Source: Heliocidaris erythrogramma
Lineage: Eukaryota; Echinodermata; Echinoidea; Camarodonta; Echinometridae
Assembly: GCA_025617745.1 (NCBI GenBank)
Contig: CM046855.1
Location: 14,663,880 to 14,727,879, forward strand
Direction of reading: 5' to 3'
Length of the DNA: 64,000 nt
In this document: piece after piece, positions 23,719 through 35,600 of the stretch
Layout of the letters: every line of letters starts with the position of its first letter
Numbering within the stretch: the stretch's first letter is position 1
The notes under the pieces: generated by a model
What the model was told of the DNA's origin: nothing
What the model saw: only the letters and a program-made list of their open reading frames with translations
Databases searched by the model: none
Translations under genes and position numbers: made by a program

Positions 23719-24803
23719 AATAGACACATCATTTGTATTTACGTATTGTCCTTTGAATGCCTGTAATGTATTGTATTTATTATACTCTCACGTTATCGCT
23801 TGTAGTCTACCGTACCTGTATGGATTAATGCATCAAATTTAGAAGAATGTTGAGTTCAGATGCAATATTTTCTACTGATGTGATATGACCTATCTACATA
23901 CCCTTATACTTGGCTTTTATTTTATAGTATGAATCTTATTTTTAAGCAAATTTTTAAAATAATGTGCAATTACAAATTTAAACTTCCCGTAGTAATCAGA
24001 CAAATATATTTTATTGATGTATTTCATGGTTCTTCTATAGATAAATTTAAAAGATACAATAAAAAGGACAAAGTTAATTGTTATGATATAAAATTGACCA
24101 CAAATCCCTTGGTTTTTATTCTCGATGTAGGTACATGTATATGCATCTCTTATATCTTTAAGTGGTTTCATTACCATCGAGTTGTAAAAGGTGACTAGTG
24201 ATATACCTTGTCTATTACCATCTGGTTATCTCTTAACATCCGTGTACTTTTTATTAGTTTTACGTTGTATGGTTATAAGTGGATAAGAAGCTTTTTGTTT
24301 GAGTATGTGTATGTATGCCAATGCATTTTCCAAATTTTATATCCTTTGCTTAAAAGTTTGAGAGCATATACATGTATACTTATGAGGTTGTTTTCATTTA
24401 TGATGTTTCATTTGGTTTATGGTTTGAGTTTTGTATCAATTTTTTTATTGACTTGCATTACTTTTTATTTTTAAGCAATAAGATTTTTATTTTCATTACT
24501 TTGTGCTACTTGATTTCTATATACAATACAAATATTTGTATTTCTTATCATTACCTTATATTTAGCCAAGGCAATGAAGGAAAAAAGAGAGTAAAAATTG
24601 CAAATCAAATTTACAAGTCTGTTCGTTTTACTAAGTTGAATTATTCTCATAAAAAAGGGTTATATATGAAGAAGAAATGACACCTTATGAGTTTTGTCAT
24701 CTTTTACTAATTGCAGAGGAAAGGAGAAAAATCTTGCCAAATTTATTATGTTTCTTGTAGAACGAGTATTCTCTCTCTGTAAGTCATTACAATGTATTAC
24801 ATT
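23719..24803. other. AT-rich spacer; no gene seen
   Basis: Several open frames of 80-100 codons exist on both strands at 23.9-24.7 kb, but they are rich in Phe, Ile, Tyr and Lys, overlap each other and have no splice or family support. They fit chance in very AT-rich DNA. Confidence 0.5.
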
Positions 24804-24950
24804 CAAGGCCGTACGCAGCGGGGAGCAGTTGCCCCCCCAGAAATTTCAAAATCATACTTTTTTTTAATCAGGTTTTAGACTTCAAGTAATGGGTTCCTTT
24901 GAAAGCGATCATCTTGCCCCCCCAGGAAAAAATTTCTGCGTACGGCCTTG
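24804..24950. mobile_element. hAT-type MITE with exact 8-bp target duplication
   Basis: The element begins CAAGGCCGTACGCAG and ends CTGCGTACGGCCTTG, a perfect 15-bp inverted pair. It is flanked on both sides by ATTACATT (24796-24803 and 24951-24958), an 8-bp duplication as made by hAT transposases. TTGCCCCCCCAG occurs near each end. At 147 bp it has no coding capacity. Confidence 0.93.
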
Positions 24951-24958
24951 ATTACATT

Positions 24959-27900
24959 TTTGTATATTACAAGAATATGCGAGTAGTTAACATTCACGTA
25001 TCCCTTGAATGAATACTTCAATCCACTTTTCTCGTTATTTTTTCCCCTTTTCACTAGACTTTGAACTCGAGTATACACCATATCCACTCCATAGTGTTAC
25101 ATAACATTAAGCACCATTCACATAATTAATTTACATGCATACATGCATGCAGGGCAGTTGCAAAGGCAATCATGGCTTTAAATATACCTCAAATGTACCA
25201 TTTTCTCCTGGGTAAGAGTGGCAAATATACATAATTAAACTTATTGTATATTCTACATTCTACTTATAACATATTCTACATAGCAGAAGTATACAAACAT
25301 TTTTTATGTCATCATTTCTCCCATATGTCTCAGTTCACTACTTCATTTCAGTCAAGTTATTTTTTTTCTCTCCATATTTTGATTTTACTCATATTTCCCT
25401 TCAAGATAAATCTTGACAGTGAGTCCGTCAACGTGTCAAAAAGTAATTGAGATGTTCTGTGTCAGTCATAGAATGTATTTCATTCCATACAGGGACAAGT
25501 GTAGCTAAACAATCATGTTGATTGATCTACTAGTATTGCAATATCCCAACACTACAATGGCCTCTTATGTAATCCCATCATGATCTTTATTGGCAATGTT
25601 GCAGGCTAATAACAAATTGTTTAAAAGCTTGTATAACTCTATTTGTATAACAATGCCCATTCTTATTGTTGATTGCTCTACTTGTTTGTTGGGAAACAGA
25701 TTATGAATTAGATATAAGTTATACAAATTTGTTTTGAAAAAGGATTCTTGAGATTTAGTAAGTGATCCGTCTTCTTGTCCACCCCCTTGATAAAATATTT
25801 AATATCATTGTGGCCAATTTGATGATAAAGAGATAAATGATAACACATTTAGGCAGTTACTTCTGTAAGGCAAACATATTTATGAATGCTAATAATCTGA
25901 AACTTTTTGCATTTTGCATTTTTATTGCTATGATTGCATGCTTATGAATATTGTCTTGCTCACATGGGAAGTCAGTACAAAAATCTTTTCCCAGTGCGAC
26001 AGACAGTGGTTGATAAATGTTTGTAAATATAGAATTGAATGTAGAATGTGGATTATAACATTAATGTGATACAGCTGGAGCATTGTAAGTATGTAGCTCA
26101 GTATGTATAAATAACATTGAAAGATATTATTATGAAACCACTAGTTTGTGTTCTTCTTTCTTTTATGGGTTATCGATGATCTGAGAGATGTTATGCAATA
26201 TTATGACCACGATACATGGAAGTAATGTTGGAAGGGATATATATCAGACAGAGAGAGAGAGAGAAAGAGAAGAGGGGTAGAGAGGAGGCATAAATCTATA
26301 GTTGGTGAGAAACAGAGAGGTTGGGTATTAAATTGTTTTTGAAAATTACAGAAAAGAGATTAAGGAGGTGATGTATGCTGTTTCATCTAAATATATTTAG
26401 GGTAGTGGGAAAGTTACATTCAAGGGGCAAATCATAAGAAGCTAAGAGAGGGAAGAAATATGGAGAGAAAAAATTGATGGATTTATAGAGGTAGATGATT
26501 ATTTCACTTTGAGGCTTTTATGTGATGGCGCCATTTAAAAATCAAAATGTACCACATTGATGTTGGCTTTTCATGGCGTGTTGCCCTTTCACAGATTAAG
26601 ATAAAAAAAGAGGAAATTGTGTGCTGCTGTATATTATGAGAAAGTTTCAGTTCTTTTATTTTTTTATTTATTATTTATTGCAGTAAGATAAAGAAAATAC
26701 TGAAAGCTAAATGGGAAGACTGACGGGAAAAGCACAGAGAGAACACAATAGGACAGGAAGGTGGTTATTCAAAAGAGAATACAAAAAATAATCATCATTA
26801 CAGTGACGGCTAGTGATCAAAAGGTGGCGCTATACCAGAAAGGTTAGCAGATCGGTTCAAGAGTATTTGGTTAGGATTTCTTTCCAGAAAAGAGGCATGC
26901 AGCCAAGAATGTCCAGATCAGTTAATTTGCAATTGCTCTTACAATTCATTGTATGTATATATCAGAGGGATCACAAACAGTTAATTACATATCACACCAG
27001 AAACGTTGTGATGAGAAATCAGAAACTTGTACACATCCATGGCAAATAGTGTGGAATACACTTCTGCATTAGAAGAATTGTATTCTATTAACGTTAGCTA
27101 TATAGAGGGTGAGATTAAATTGTTTTTGAAAAATACAAAAAAGAGATTAAGAAGGTGATCTATGCGATTTCATTTAAATATAATCAGGCAATTTACCATG
27201 CCTTTACAATTGGAAAAAAACAAGGAACAAATTAATAAAATCATTATCATTCCCCCCAAAATGACTTATTTTTTAATATTTGAAAGTGCCAAAAAAACTT
27301 AAGCCTATTTACCTTGAATATAACTTGTTTGCTTCTCTACATCCATTGAATTATGTTCTGTGTTAATTGGGACTGAATGGTGATAATTAATTGGGGTCAA
27401 GTGTATTTATTTTCCATAATTAATGTCTTTAACAGCCCGAAGTTAGATGTCGGACACTATCCATGTGCTATGGTAGATAGTAAAATAGTTCCATTCGTTT
27501 GTGGAAATGAGTATTGCTTTAACTTGTAAGGAATGTACACCAATGAAATTCAACATCTTTAAAATTTACTAGATCAAGCACAGAAGTACAGTATAGGAGG
27601 ACGATATTTGCAGCCCCTTGCTTTTTGACCTCCCCCCCCCCCCCCCCCCCCCCAAGCTTTAGAAATAACTGGGTACATCTGCGTAGGGCATCCTCGTGTC
27701 ACTTTCTTCAAGTCCATACAAAACGCATCCATTGCCGAGTTCTTGCAGTAAATGTTTGGAATCCCCTCCCCTTTTTTTTTTTTTCTTTTTTTTTTTTTAC
27801 AAAGAGCACTCTTTACGCATTACTTCTTTACAAGCCTATCAAATATCATGGGGCATCTCATCTTTAATTGCAAAATGCCCCTTTGATCTACAAGTTACTG

Positions 27901-28116
27901 AAGTAAGAAAAAAGCCTCAACCTGTGGATCACCGCCTCCCCTCCCAAGCAAGGGTGGCAAGTTTGTGAGAATTTCGGCAATTATTTTACGAGGGGAATCA
28001 ATTCAGGAAAACAATTCTGTTTTGACCTCCTCCCCAATTCTGACGAATCTGTATTTTGAAAGAAAATTATTTTGTTATACATGTACCTACATACTATTTA
28101 TATTTCCCGACGACAG
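24959..28116. other. Spacer between PPP1R21 and HTD2; no gene seen
   Basis: No supported gene. A direct repeat of about 80 bases is present at about 26320-26395 and 27110-27180; shared blocks are TTAAATTGTTTTTGAAAA and AAAGAGATTAAG. A long C run lies at about 27632-27653 and T runs at 27770-27800. Short purine (GA) runs occur near 26250. Confidence 0.5.
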
Positions 28117-28220
28117 AGGGCGGTCTCATTATCAACAATGAGCTGAGACGGATGGCCATGGAGCCCGAGATCCAAATAACCATTTAAACTGAAGTTGTGC
28201 TTTAATTTCTGTAAAGGAAG
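28117..28220 (+). promoter_or_regulatory. Probable HTD2 leader with a short upstream ORF
   Basis: The 100 bases before the HTD2 start are more GC-rich than the spacer and include GAGGGCGG. A 12-codon ORF including the stop (MAMEPEIQITI) runs from 28152 to a TAA at 28185-28187, leaving 33 bases before the HTD2 ATG. A possible acceptor at 28116 (CCCGACGACAG) would let the same frame extend upstream. Transcription start is not determinable from sequence. Confidence 0.4.
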
Positions 28221-28477
28221 ATGTCTTATCTTTTTCAGTCTTTCAAATCATTCTCAGTATGTAGTTCCATAACTCTGAGAAGTTATGCATCAGGATCGAG
28301 TGTCTTACTCTGGTTTCAGAAGGGAGATAAAGCCTCTGTCTCAAAGACGTTTAGCCGTGAAGACGTGCGTCTCTTCGCCGAACTCTCCGGCGACACGAAC
28401 CCTCTGCACACCGATGAAGAATATGCTGCGAAGACGCGATATGGGAAGACTGTTGTTCACGGCATTCTGTTGAATGG
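28221..28477 (+). CDS. HTD2: HTD2 exon 1
   Basis: Codes for residues 1-85 plus two bases of codon 86, covering the presequence and the catalytic GDTNPLH motif. The ATG is the first one in frame after the AT-rich leader. The donor reads AATGG then GTAATT. Confidence 0.92.
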
Positions 28478-31400
28478 GTAATTGATCAGATCAAGTAATG
28501 TTAATGTATCTTAAAAGGGCAAATCATTAAATGATGCCCTCTTAAGTTAGTAAACAATGATCTTCCGGTACCAGTAGCATGCGTGCTCTTAATTTAACCT
28601 AGTCCTAACTCCAGGGAGCTCCAGGTACAAATAACCAAAGTCGACATCGCCCATTAGTATGGGCTATGGCTAGTCACATCGCTTAGTTTCGGCAGGTAAG
28701 ATAGAAATTTGTACTTACATTTCAAGAGAATTACTGTAACTATCTAGGAGGCTCTTTGATTTTACGATTTAACGATTATTTAGATGAAAAAAAATGGAAT
28801 TTCCTCGCCGAGCCGATCTTTCCCCGTACTGTACCGTCGATTCAAATGACTTGATCGCACAGTGCGTAATGTGTACCGTATACCGTCGCTGACTCGATCA
28901 CACAGTGCGATCAAATCATTTGAATCGACAGTACAGTACGGGGAAGATCGGCTCGGCGAGGAAATTCCATTTTTTATCATCGAAATAATTGTTAAATCGT
29001 AAAATCAAAGAGCCTCCTAGATAGTTACAGTAACTCTCTTGAAATGTACCGTATAAAGTACAAATTTCTATCTTACCTGCCGAAATTAAGCGATGCGACT
29101 AGCCATACTAATGGGCGAGGTTGACTTTGGTTATTTGTACCTGGAGCTCCTACGTGCAGCGTTGGAGCTCCCTGGAGTTAAATTTAACCATGTAATTGCC
29201 TGCCGTATTAAATCTGACATGAAGTTTAAGCGATATGACAACTGTTTCACAAAGATTCTAATCTAAGATTTTTTGAAATCTATGCTTAAAGAACTTAGCT
29301 ATTTTTGTTCAACTATGTCAAAGTTATGATATTGAATACTTTCAATGTTTAAATGATTCTCCCAAATGTTTTACAGTTATGTGTTGATAATTGATATAAA
29401 TCTTGTGTCCTTGATATGCATCCTAGCCATACGGTCTTGATGTTTTATGAAATATGACATTTGAACATCGACCCTTCAGGGGAAGCAATCCATTATCCCC
29501 CCCCCCCCCAAAGGAGAGATGATTTTATTGTGCTAATATCTCACATGTGTTTACTGCCATCTATGCGTGCGAGATATTACCACAATTAAATTTAGCATTC
29601 CGTGTCAGAACAGCTCAGCGTTGCATTGCCTCGTAATCCGTTCATCTACAGCACATTCCGTGCCGATCTCCCGTCTTTGTAATGCTAATCGCTCGGCGTA
29701 AGCTACACATGAAAAGTATAGAAAATCCACATCGTTGCCGCCATTAAATTGTAATTTTGTCCATATTTCTCATGATACGATTGTTGAAGTGTTAGCATTT
29801 GTGGAAAGGTGAAGATTTTAGCAAACTCCGAGGGTGATTTGCAAGGTTCATTGTACATGTGGGAATGGATGATACTTGCCCACATAATTATTTGTTTACT
29901 TATCTCTTCATTTGGGAGATTGCTTCCTGTGTATGGCTCTATGTTCAAATATACATTTCATAAAACATCAAGCCCGTATGGCTAATGTATCCCTATGCAA
30001 GGCAATAGCAAATACCCTTCATTTTTGTCAAGCGTATGAAAATATACTGTAAGATATTAAGTAATGGATATTATTGGGTCAAATCCCTTCATTTTGGTAG
30101 CCAGATTTGGGATGGTCATGCAAGCACATGAGTTTAAACATTCTTTTTTCTTAATACATGAAGTGAATCAGAAATTGGCCATTTACAATACACAAACCTA
30201 CGCTTTTGAAATTAGGAAGAAACTGACCACATTGTGGTCTTGATGTTGTTGACCAGATAATATGGATATAGTTCTTAAAACTGATCACATTCTTCTTCTT
30301 CTACCCAAAGCCAGAAGGGATGTTTAATGCCCTTCTTGCCCTCAACAGATAATTTGGCTTCATTGACAAGCATCAAGCAACCATTACATTTTTAAACAAT
30401 TTTCTACTTACTGTTAATGATGTTAACATTTATTGTATCACACAGTTTGGCATCTGCTGTCATGGGAACCAAGCTACCTGGACCTGGGACCATTGTCATA
30501 TCTCATTCCACTGAATTCCCAAAGCCAGGTAAATGCCAAGCAATCAAAGTCAAGGTGTTTATTGGCCCGTCATAGGAAAATGTGTTTGTTCTTATCATGT
30601 TTCATCCAAGAGCAGTGTATATGATGAATTTTATTTATATAATGAGCTTTAATATGTACATTTGTTATTAACATTTGCCAATTTCATACAAAATCTTGCA
30701 TCATATATCAGTTTCCTTTTCAAATATATTTTTAAAATTATTTCTTCTCAAAGCAACTAGAAATACGAAGGAAAATTTATGGCATTCAGCAAGACAAAAT
30801 ATGAAATTGGAAAAAGCTTGTTAGCTTGAATGAGTCAAATGTTCAATATATGGTACTTTAATAAATAAATTTACAAATACTTGCTATATGTTGACTTTCT
30901 TTATTCATACTTTTCTTGCAGTGTTCATTGGTGAGGAAGTCATTGCTGAAGTGGAAGTCACTGATGTTAGGAGCTTGTTAGTAAATTGCGCCATCACTTG
31001 TCGAGTTCCTGAAAGGAATGAGGTAGGTGGCTGGGTACATTGTGAAATTGTTCTGGAGGAAATTTGTAGAATGCTAACATTTTCAAGAGTTAAGAGCCAG
31101 CAGGGAATTCACTCATATCATTTTGCAAACAGTTGACACTCCCCTTGCTCTCAAAAATTACCATGATATAATGAGCAAAGTATTTGGTATAAAATCATGG
31201 TGATTTGATACCAACACTAATTGACAGCCCCAAATGCCCTTGTCTCCAAAACTGGTTTGACACAATATATGATTCTTCTTAATAATTTAGTAATTTTGAT
31301 AATGAGAATATATACATATATGAACAGAATGAATTATATTTCACAATAATTCCAGTAGAAGGTTAGTTAGAATCTGATAATACAAATAATGTCAATATGT

Positions 31401-31843
31401 TTAGGAGGAATCTACATTACATTTTATGACTGGTCAGAATTTGTTTGCAAGAGTATTCTAAATACAGTGAAATTTATGTTCCCAGTATTTGGGTAGATGA
31501 TTCAGGGTCTTTTCATTATTCAGGCAGTTTTGATTGGTTATCCTCTATTTAACTGATCATTCTAAGCTTTCAAAATTCTAGCAGGTAATTTCCTGTTAGT
31601 CATTTATAAGGCCTATAAGTTAGAATACATGTAATGAAATATTTTGTCTATCACATACCTTCTTCAAAACTTCCCACTACATCTAATAAACTTACCTGTT
31701 CAAACTCACTTCTAGCCCCTGTTTATATCTCTCTGTGTTTATTTCTTTTATTTCATCAGATTGTAATGACTGGTACTGCCACTCTTCTTGCCCCAAAGTC
31801 AGCCAGGCGAAAGAAAGTCAACCCAACATCCGAAGGAACTTGA
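28221..31843 (+). CDS. HTD2: HTD2, mitochondrial hydroxyacyl-thioester dehydratase type 2 (4 exons)
   Basis: Joining 28221-28477, 30446-30528, 30922-31022 and 31760-31843 gives 174 residues, close to the human enzyme's length. HTD2 dehydrates 3-hydroxyacyl-ACP in mitochondrial type II fatty-acid synthesis, which feeds lipoate production. The single MaoC-like hot-dog domain is clear: ELSGDTNPLHTDEEYA with the catalytic pair Asp58 and His63, then YGKTVVHGILLNG, GTKLPGPGTIV and the strand-rich end MTGTATLLAP. The first ~30 residues (MSYLFQSFKSFSVCSS onward) are basic, hydroxylated and free of acids, as in a mitochondrial presequence. All introns have GT-AG ends. In vertebrates HTD2 shares a bicistronic mRNA with RPP14; no RPP14-like exon was seen upstream here. 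Intron 1 holds a ~600-bp palindromic element. Confidence 0.94.
28591..29189. mobile_element. ~600-bp palindromic fold-back element in HTD2 intron 1
   Basis: Two arms of roughly 270 bases are near-identical in opposite orientation. Matching landmarks include CCAGGGAGCTCC, GGTAAGATAGAAATTTGTAC, AGGAGGCTCTTTGATTTTAC, GGAATTTCCTCGCCGAGCCG and CGATTCAAATGA, all mirrored in the right arm. The spacer between the arms is only some tens of bases (about 28870-28895). The right arm has a few short extra blocks. AATTTAACC flanks both sides (28591-28599 and 29181-29189), a 9-bp direct repeat that looks like a target duplication. Long arms with 8-10-bp duplications fit fold-back elements of the sea-urchin TU type or Mutator-like MITEs. 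No transposase is present. Confidence 0.92.
30446..30528 (+). CDS. HTD2: HTD2 exon 2
   Basis: 83 bases completing Gly86 and reading LASAVMGTKLPGPGTIVISH, then STEFPKP. Acceptor TATTGTATCACACAG; the donor follows CCAG as GTAAAT. The GTKLPGPG turn is conserved with vertebrate HTD2. Confidence 0.92.
30922..31022 (+). CDS. HTD2: HTD2 exon 3
   Basis: 101 bases encoding VFIGEEVIAEVEVTDVRSLL and then VNCAITCRVPERNE, the strand-rich half of the hot-dog fold. Acceptor CATACTTTTCTTGCAG, donor GAG then GTAGGT. It leaves in phase 0. Confidence 0.92.
31760..31843 (+). CDS. HTD2: HTD2 exon 4
   Basis: 84 bases including the TGA stop. The frame reads IVMTGTATLLAPKSARRKKV and a short hydrophilic tail. Acceptor TTTTATTTCATCAG. 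The final ~14 residues are basic and extend slightly past the human protein. Confidence 0.9.
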   Translation: MVMTGTATLLAPKSARRKKVNPTSEGT

Positions 31844-32104
31844 ATATCATGCAAGTTATTTGCATAACAATAGACTATATTCTTGAGACATGACAGGCTT
31901 TAAAGAGTCCACAGTGGCACCTTTTGTGACGAGCTTGAGCCTGATATTTACTCCAAGCTTGGTCTGGGCTTTGCTGAGAGAGGGTGGTTAATGCTGAGTT
32001 TCTAGAAACATGTGATTCACCAAAATATATGAAACTTGCAGTTTACTGGATTTAAGTAAAGTGAGAGAAAGAACAATATGTAAGTTCATAAGTACACCAG
32101 CCCA

Positions 32105-32606
32105 GCAATATGTTGGTTCATAATTACAGTTTGCGCATGTGCAGATAAAGGTCATTTGTACCAAGAACAATTTACCTTTATACGCTCTCAAATTGTGCGC
32201 ACCATGATGCGCATAACAGTAAGATTTTATTTGTTAAACAATTATAATAATAGCTACATTTATATTGCACACATATCCATCCCAGAGGATGCTCAAGGCA
32301 CCTACAAAGAAGTATTATTACCCTGGCTTTAGCCCAGCTGCCTTAAGGCGCTGAAAGCATTCAAGGAATAAATTCCTACCAGGTACCCATTTACTACACC
32401 TGGGTGGAGAGTGGCAAATGTAGATTAATGTCTTGCCAAAGGACATTAGTGCCGCGGCGGGACTCGAACCACGAACCATGAGATCCACAGTCCGGTGACG
32501 TATCCACTAGACCACGAAACCTTTAGCGCTTCAAATGAGCATGTGCATACAATTGAGGTCATTTTGGGGTCATTTGTAACAAGTACTACTTACCAACTGG
32601 GTTATT
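32105..32606. mobile_element. AATAAGCC-family element interrupted by a SINE
   Basis: The outer parts, 32105-32240 and 32522-32606, match the two halves of the element at 8478-8698. Shared blocks are ATGTGCAGATAAAGGTCATT, the GTTAAACA/ATTAAACA junction and GGTCATTTG near the right end. The centre is replaced by the SINE, so the DNA element was present first. Confidence 0.75.
32241..32521 (-). mobile_element. tRNA-derived SINE with a Deu-like 3' domain
   Basis: Read on the minus strand it starts GGTTTCGTGGTCTAGTGGAT. The A box TGGTCTAGTGG lies at 32504-32514 and the B box GGTTCGAGTCC at 32460-32470, both matching pol III consensus. The body follows, and the tail reads CTTGAGCATCCTCTGGGATG and then CAATATAAATGTAGCTATTA with more ATTAT. 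That tail resembles the conserved 3' domain of Deu SINEs known across deuterostomes. Length is about 280 bp. It is inserted in an older DNA element. Confidence 0.85.
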
Positions 32607-35600
32607 GTGTAAGAAACAGTAAACTAGGACAGCTTTGATGTGATATTATGGTACTCATGATGCTCCATTAGTGCAATGGTGCAGCAATGATGTTGGAACT
32701 GGGAGGCGCTAGGTTCAAACTGAAATCAGAAATGAAACAACCTGTATGTTGTAAGAACATGTTATTCTGGATTAATCAGTCCAACTGTTATCATGAATTC
32801 GGACGGAAAGTGTAAGATTTGGTTATGGTCTGGTCATTCTTGTGGTTGATAAAAATACAGTTCATATATCCCCCTTTGTAATTCATACTCACAACATGAT
32901 ATTATTCATTTATTACCTAGTCCAATTGGTAAGGTTTAAAATGGTATGATCTCTTACTGACTTTATATGAGTATATTAATGCTTACTTAATATTCAAGTA
33001 ATATCAATCAAGCAATCAAATTTGATTATCCTCTATGTAATAAGAACATATATTTATTTTATGACTAATTACCAGCAGAAAGGCTGAAAGATAGAGTCTG
33101 GGGATTGACAAACAAAAAATGGTACGTCTCCCTTTTCAAATTGTTAAATCATTCATAGGTGATTCTTCTATTGCTATTATGAATATTCTTGTCTTCGTAT
33201 AAATGTATTGGAAGGAGAATCAAATGCTGTCTTCCTGCAAATGTATTACAGTTTACATCAACGTATTCTTCAAATATATATAATTTTTTATTGTTGTTTT
33301 TGCTTGTACTACATTATAAGATGTTCATAAACAAAATCAAAGTTACACTTGCCTGACTGTCTAGTACTGGTATGTTCTTGATCCTTGGTAAAAAGAGATG
33401 TATGTTTAGGTCTGAATTCAATTCAAAATGGTGGCATGGTGCCATGCTTGATAGATTTGAAGACATAGAAGAACCAAGTTGTTTTTTTTAGGAAGTAAAT
33501 CCAGTTCTTCTGTTTAGAGTCAGAAAGGTATTAACCCTTTCATGACAGGAATTATTTAAGGGCTAACTTGATCACATTTTGCTCTTCAAATTGGCTACAA
33601 CAATATTTTTCTTTTAGTGCTACATGGTTCTAATAAGGTGTTTTATCCTTTAAAACAATGTACATGGTTAGTATTTTTGTCGAAAAGTTGAAAAATTGCC
33701 AATATTGATAAATAAACACTGAATTGAACCTCTCAGTGTGTTGCCAATTTAAGGATTTTAAAGCTTATTCTTGTTTTCAAAATTCCTGGCATCAAACGCA
33801 ATATGGTCATGCAACAAAAATGGACATAGTGTGTGCAGACATCTTTGCTCTTTCTACTCCAGCTATGGTGGTGATTGTAATATTGGTGAAGATAGTGGAA
33901 AGTATAGTGATAATGACAAGTGGCCATTGTTTTAGTGGATGTGAGATTCGTATAAAATTGGTGATGTGATGATGGTGGCAGTGTTTGTGCATTGTAAAGT
34001 AATGGTGGTGATGACACTTGATGACAGCTGAATGGATGATAAATATAAACAAGGTTATCATTGAAATAAATGATATTTGTGTTAAATTATATGATGGCAA
34101 ATTGTTTGACAAATGCTTTCATTATTTAAGTTAATCGGAAGAGCAATAGTACTATAAATTTTAGAAAATATTATCCCAAATATGTGTAGTAATACAATAT
34201 TTAAAAAGTATATTGTATCTGGTTCACATCATTCTATAACTCGTAACTTTCATTGTTCTGTTAAAACTATTTGCTATTCTCTGTCTACCTTGCAATCCTT
34301 GCAATCATCTTTTTTTTTTATTCTTAGAGATTGGCCCATAAGTTGTAGCATCATACGATGTTAAGGTTGTCTGCCGTTCTGGGTGGTGGTGAGCCCCAGC
34401 AGGTTCCCCCTACTGATGGATAAACACTGGTGATGGGTAGGGGGCTGACCTTGTGTGTTTAGAGAGTTAATAGGCATGGAATGAGACGATGGTTAAGGCC
34501 TGTAGAGAAACTCATTAACCCTACACACCCCAAGCGAGACGTGGGAGAGTTTAAATTAAGGGACTGGGGTATAAACGTGTGGTATTTGATCGAAGATTAT
34601 CTATAGGTTGGCTTTCAGACAGGGGCGTCGATGGATGGGTGTATTCAAAATTTCCGTCAGTAAAGCTCAATTTGTGGGAAATTTAATACATGTATTTACA
34701 ATCCATGTCGAAAGAAGAACTTTCTGCTTAGAAATTTTTTTGCAAAACAATTTCAACATTATAAATCTGGAGACATTTCCTTTTTCTTATCGGCAAATTT
34801 GAGAATTTGATTCTCCTGTCTTTCTGTCCTCTCTCCTCTCTCTCATGTTCTTCTCCTTTTCTCTCTTTTTTTTCTCACTGATCTTTTATTTTCTGGATCA
34901 TCGAATTTAATGCAACCCTATATATATCAGCTGGAGCAATGTCAAAATGTAATAGTCTCTGCGGGAAGATAATAGCGCATCATGCGCAATTTGTCGAAAC
35001 CAATTTGTGCCTGCGTTGGTCGACATTTTTCCGTCTCCACCGTCGTGTGGATATAAAGTGGCGTAGCCCGTGTCAAGTCATTGAGGGGCACTTTTGTTAT
35101 TTAAGAGGGAGGCCCCAAACTTTAGTGTACATTGATAGAATGCAAAGAAACATGGTCACCGAGTGAGCATAGGTTATGTAGAGGGTCGTATTGATATCAT
35201 CTATGTATCGTGTTGCCTTCCCCTTTTCCCTTCATTTCTCTCTTTCTCTCATTTTGACGGGAGCTCGTGCCCCTAGCCACTCCAATCTCTTGATATTTAG
35301 AGCTTTCCAATCACTGGTGACGTTTCAGCCTTGTTTCTTGTCAAAGACGAGTGAGTCGATGAAGACGATGACTTTTAATCTGGGTGGTCTTCATTTGAAC
35401 TGTTAAAAACCTATATGTTTAAAAAAAAATTACCTTGCCCTTCGCTTTGCCATGCATTTCCAATCTTGGCTTTATATAGTGATTGCTTTCACATTACAAT
35501 AATATATTAGTTGAAATGCATAACTTTATTTTGATTACATACATACAGGTTCATATGTAAACCTTAATGTTTGTACATACATACATATCAAAGTGATTCT

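Noticed and set aside
23917..24680. Several overlapping frames of 80-100 codons on both strands
   Set aside because: Very AT-rich, biased to Phe, Ile, Tyr and Lys, mutually overlapping, and without domain or splice support.
32455..32521. A second tRNA gene on the minus strand
   Set aside because: A and B boxes are present, but the sequence continues into a SINE body and Deu-like tail, so it is a SINE head.
33733..34112. His-rich minus-strand frames
   Set aside because: Produced by degenerate GATGGT-type simple sequence; two shifted frames give the same bias.
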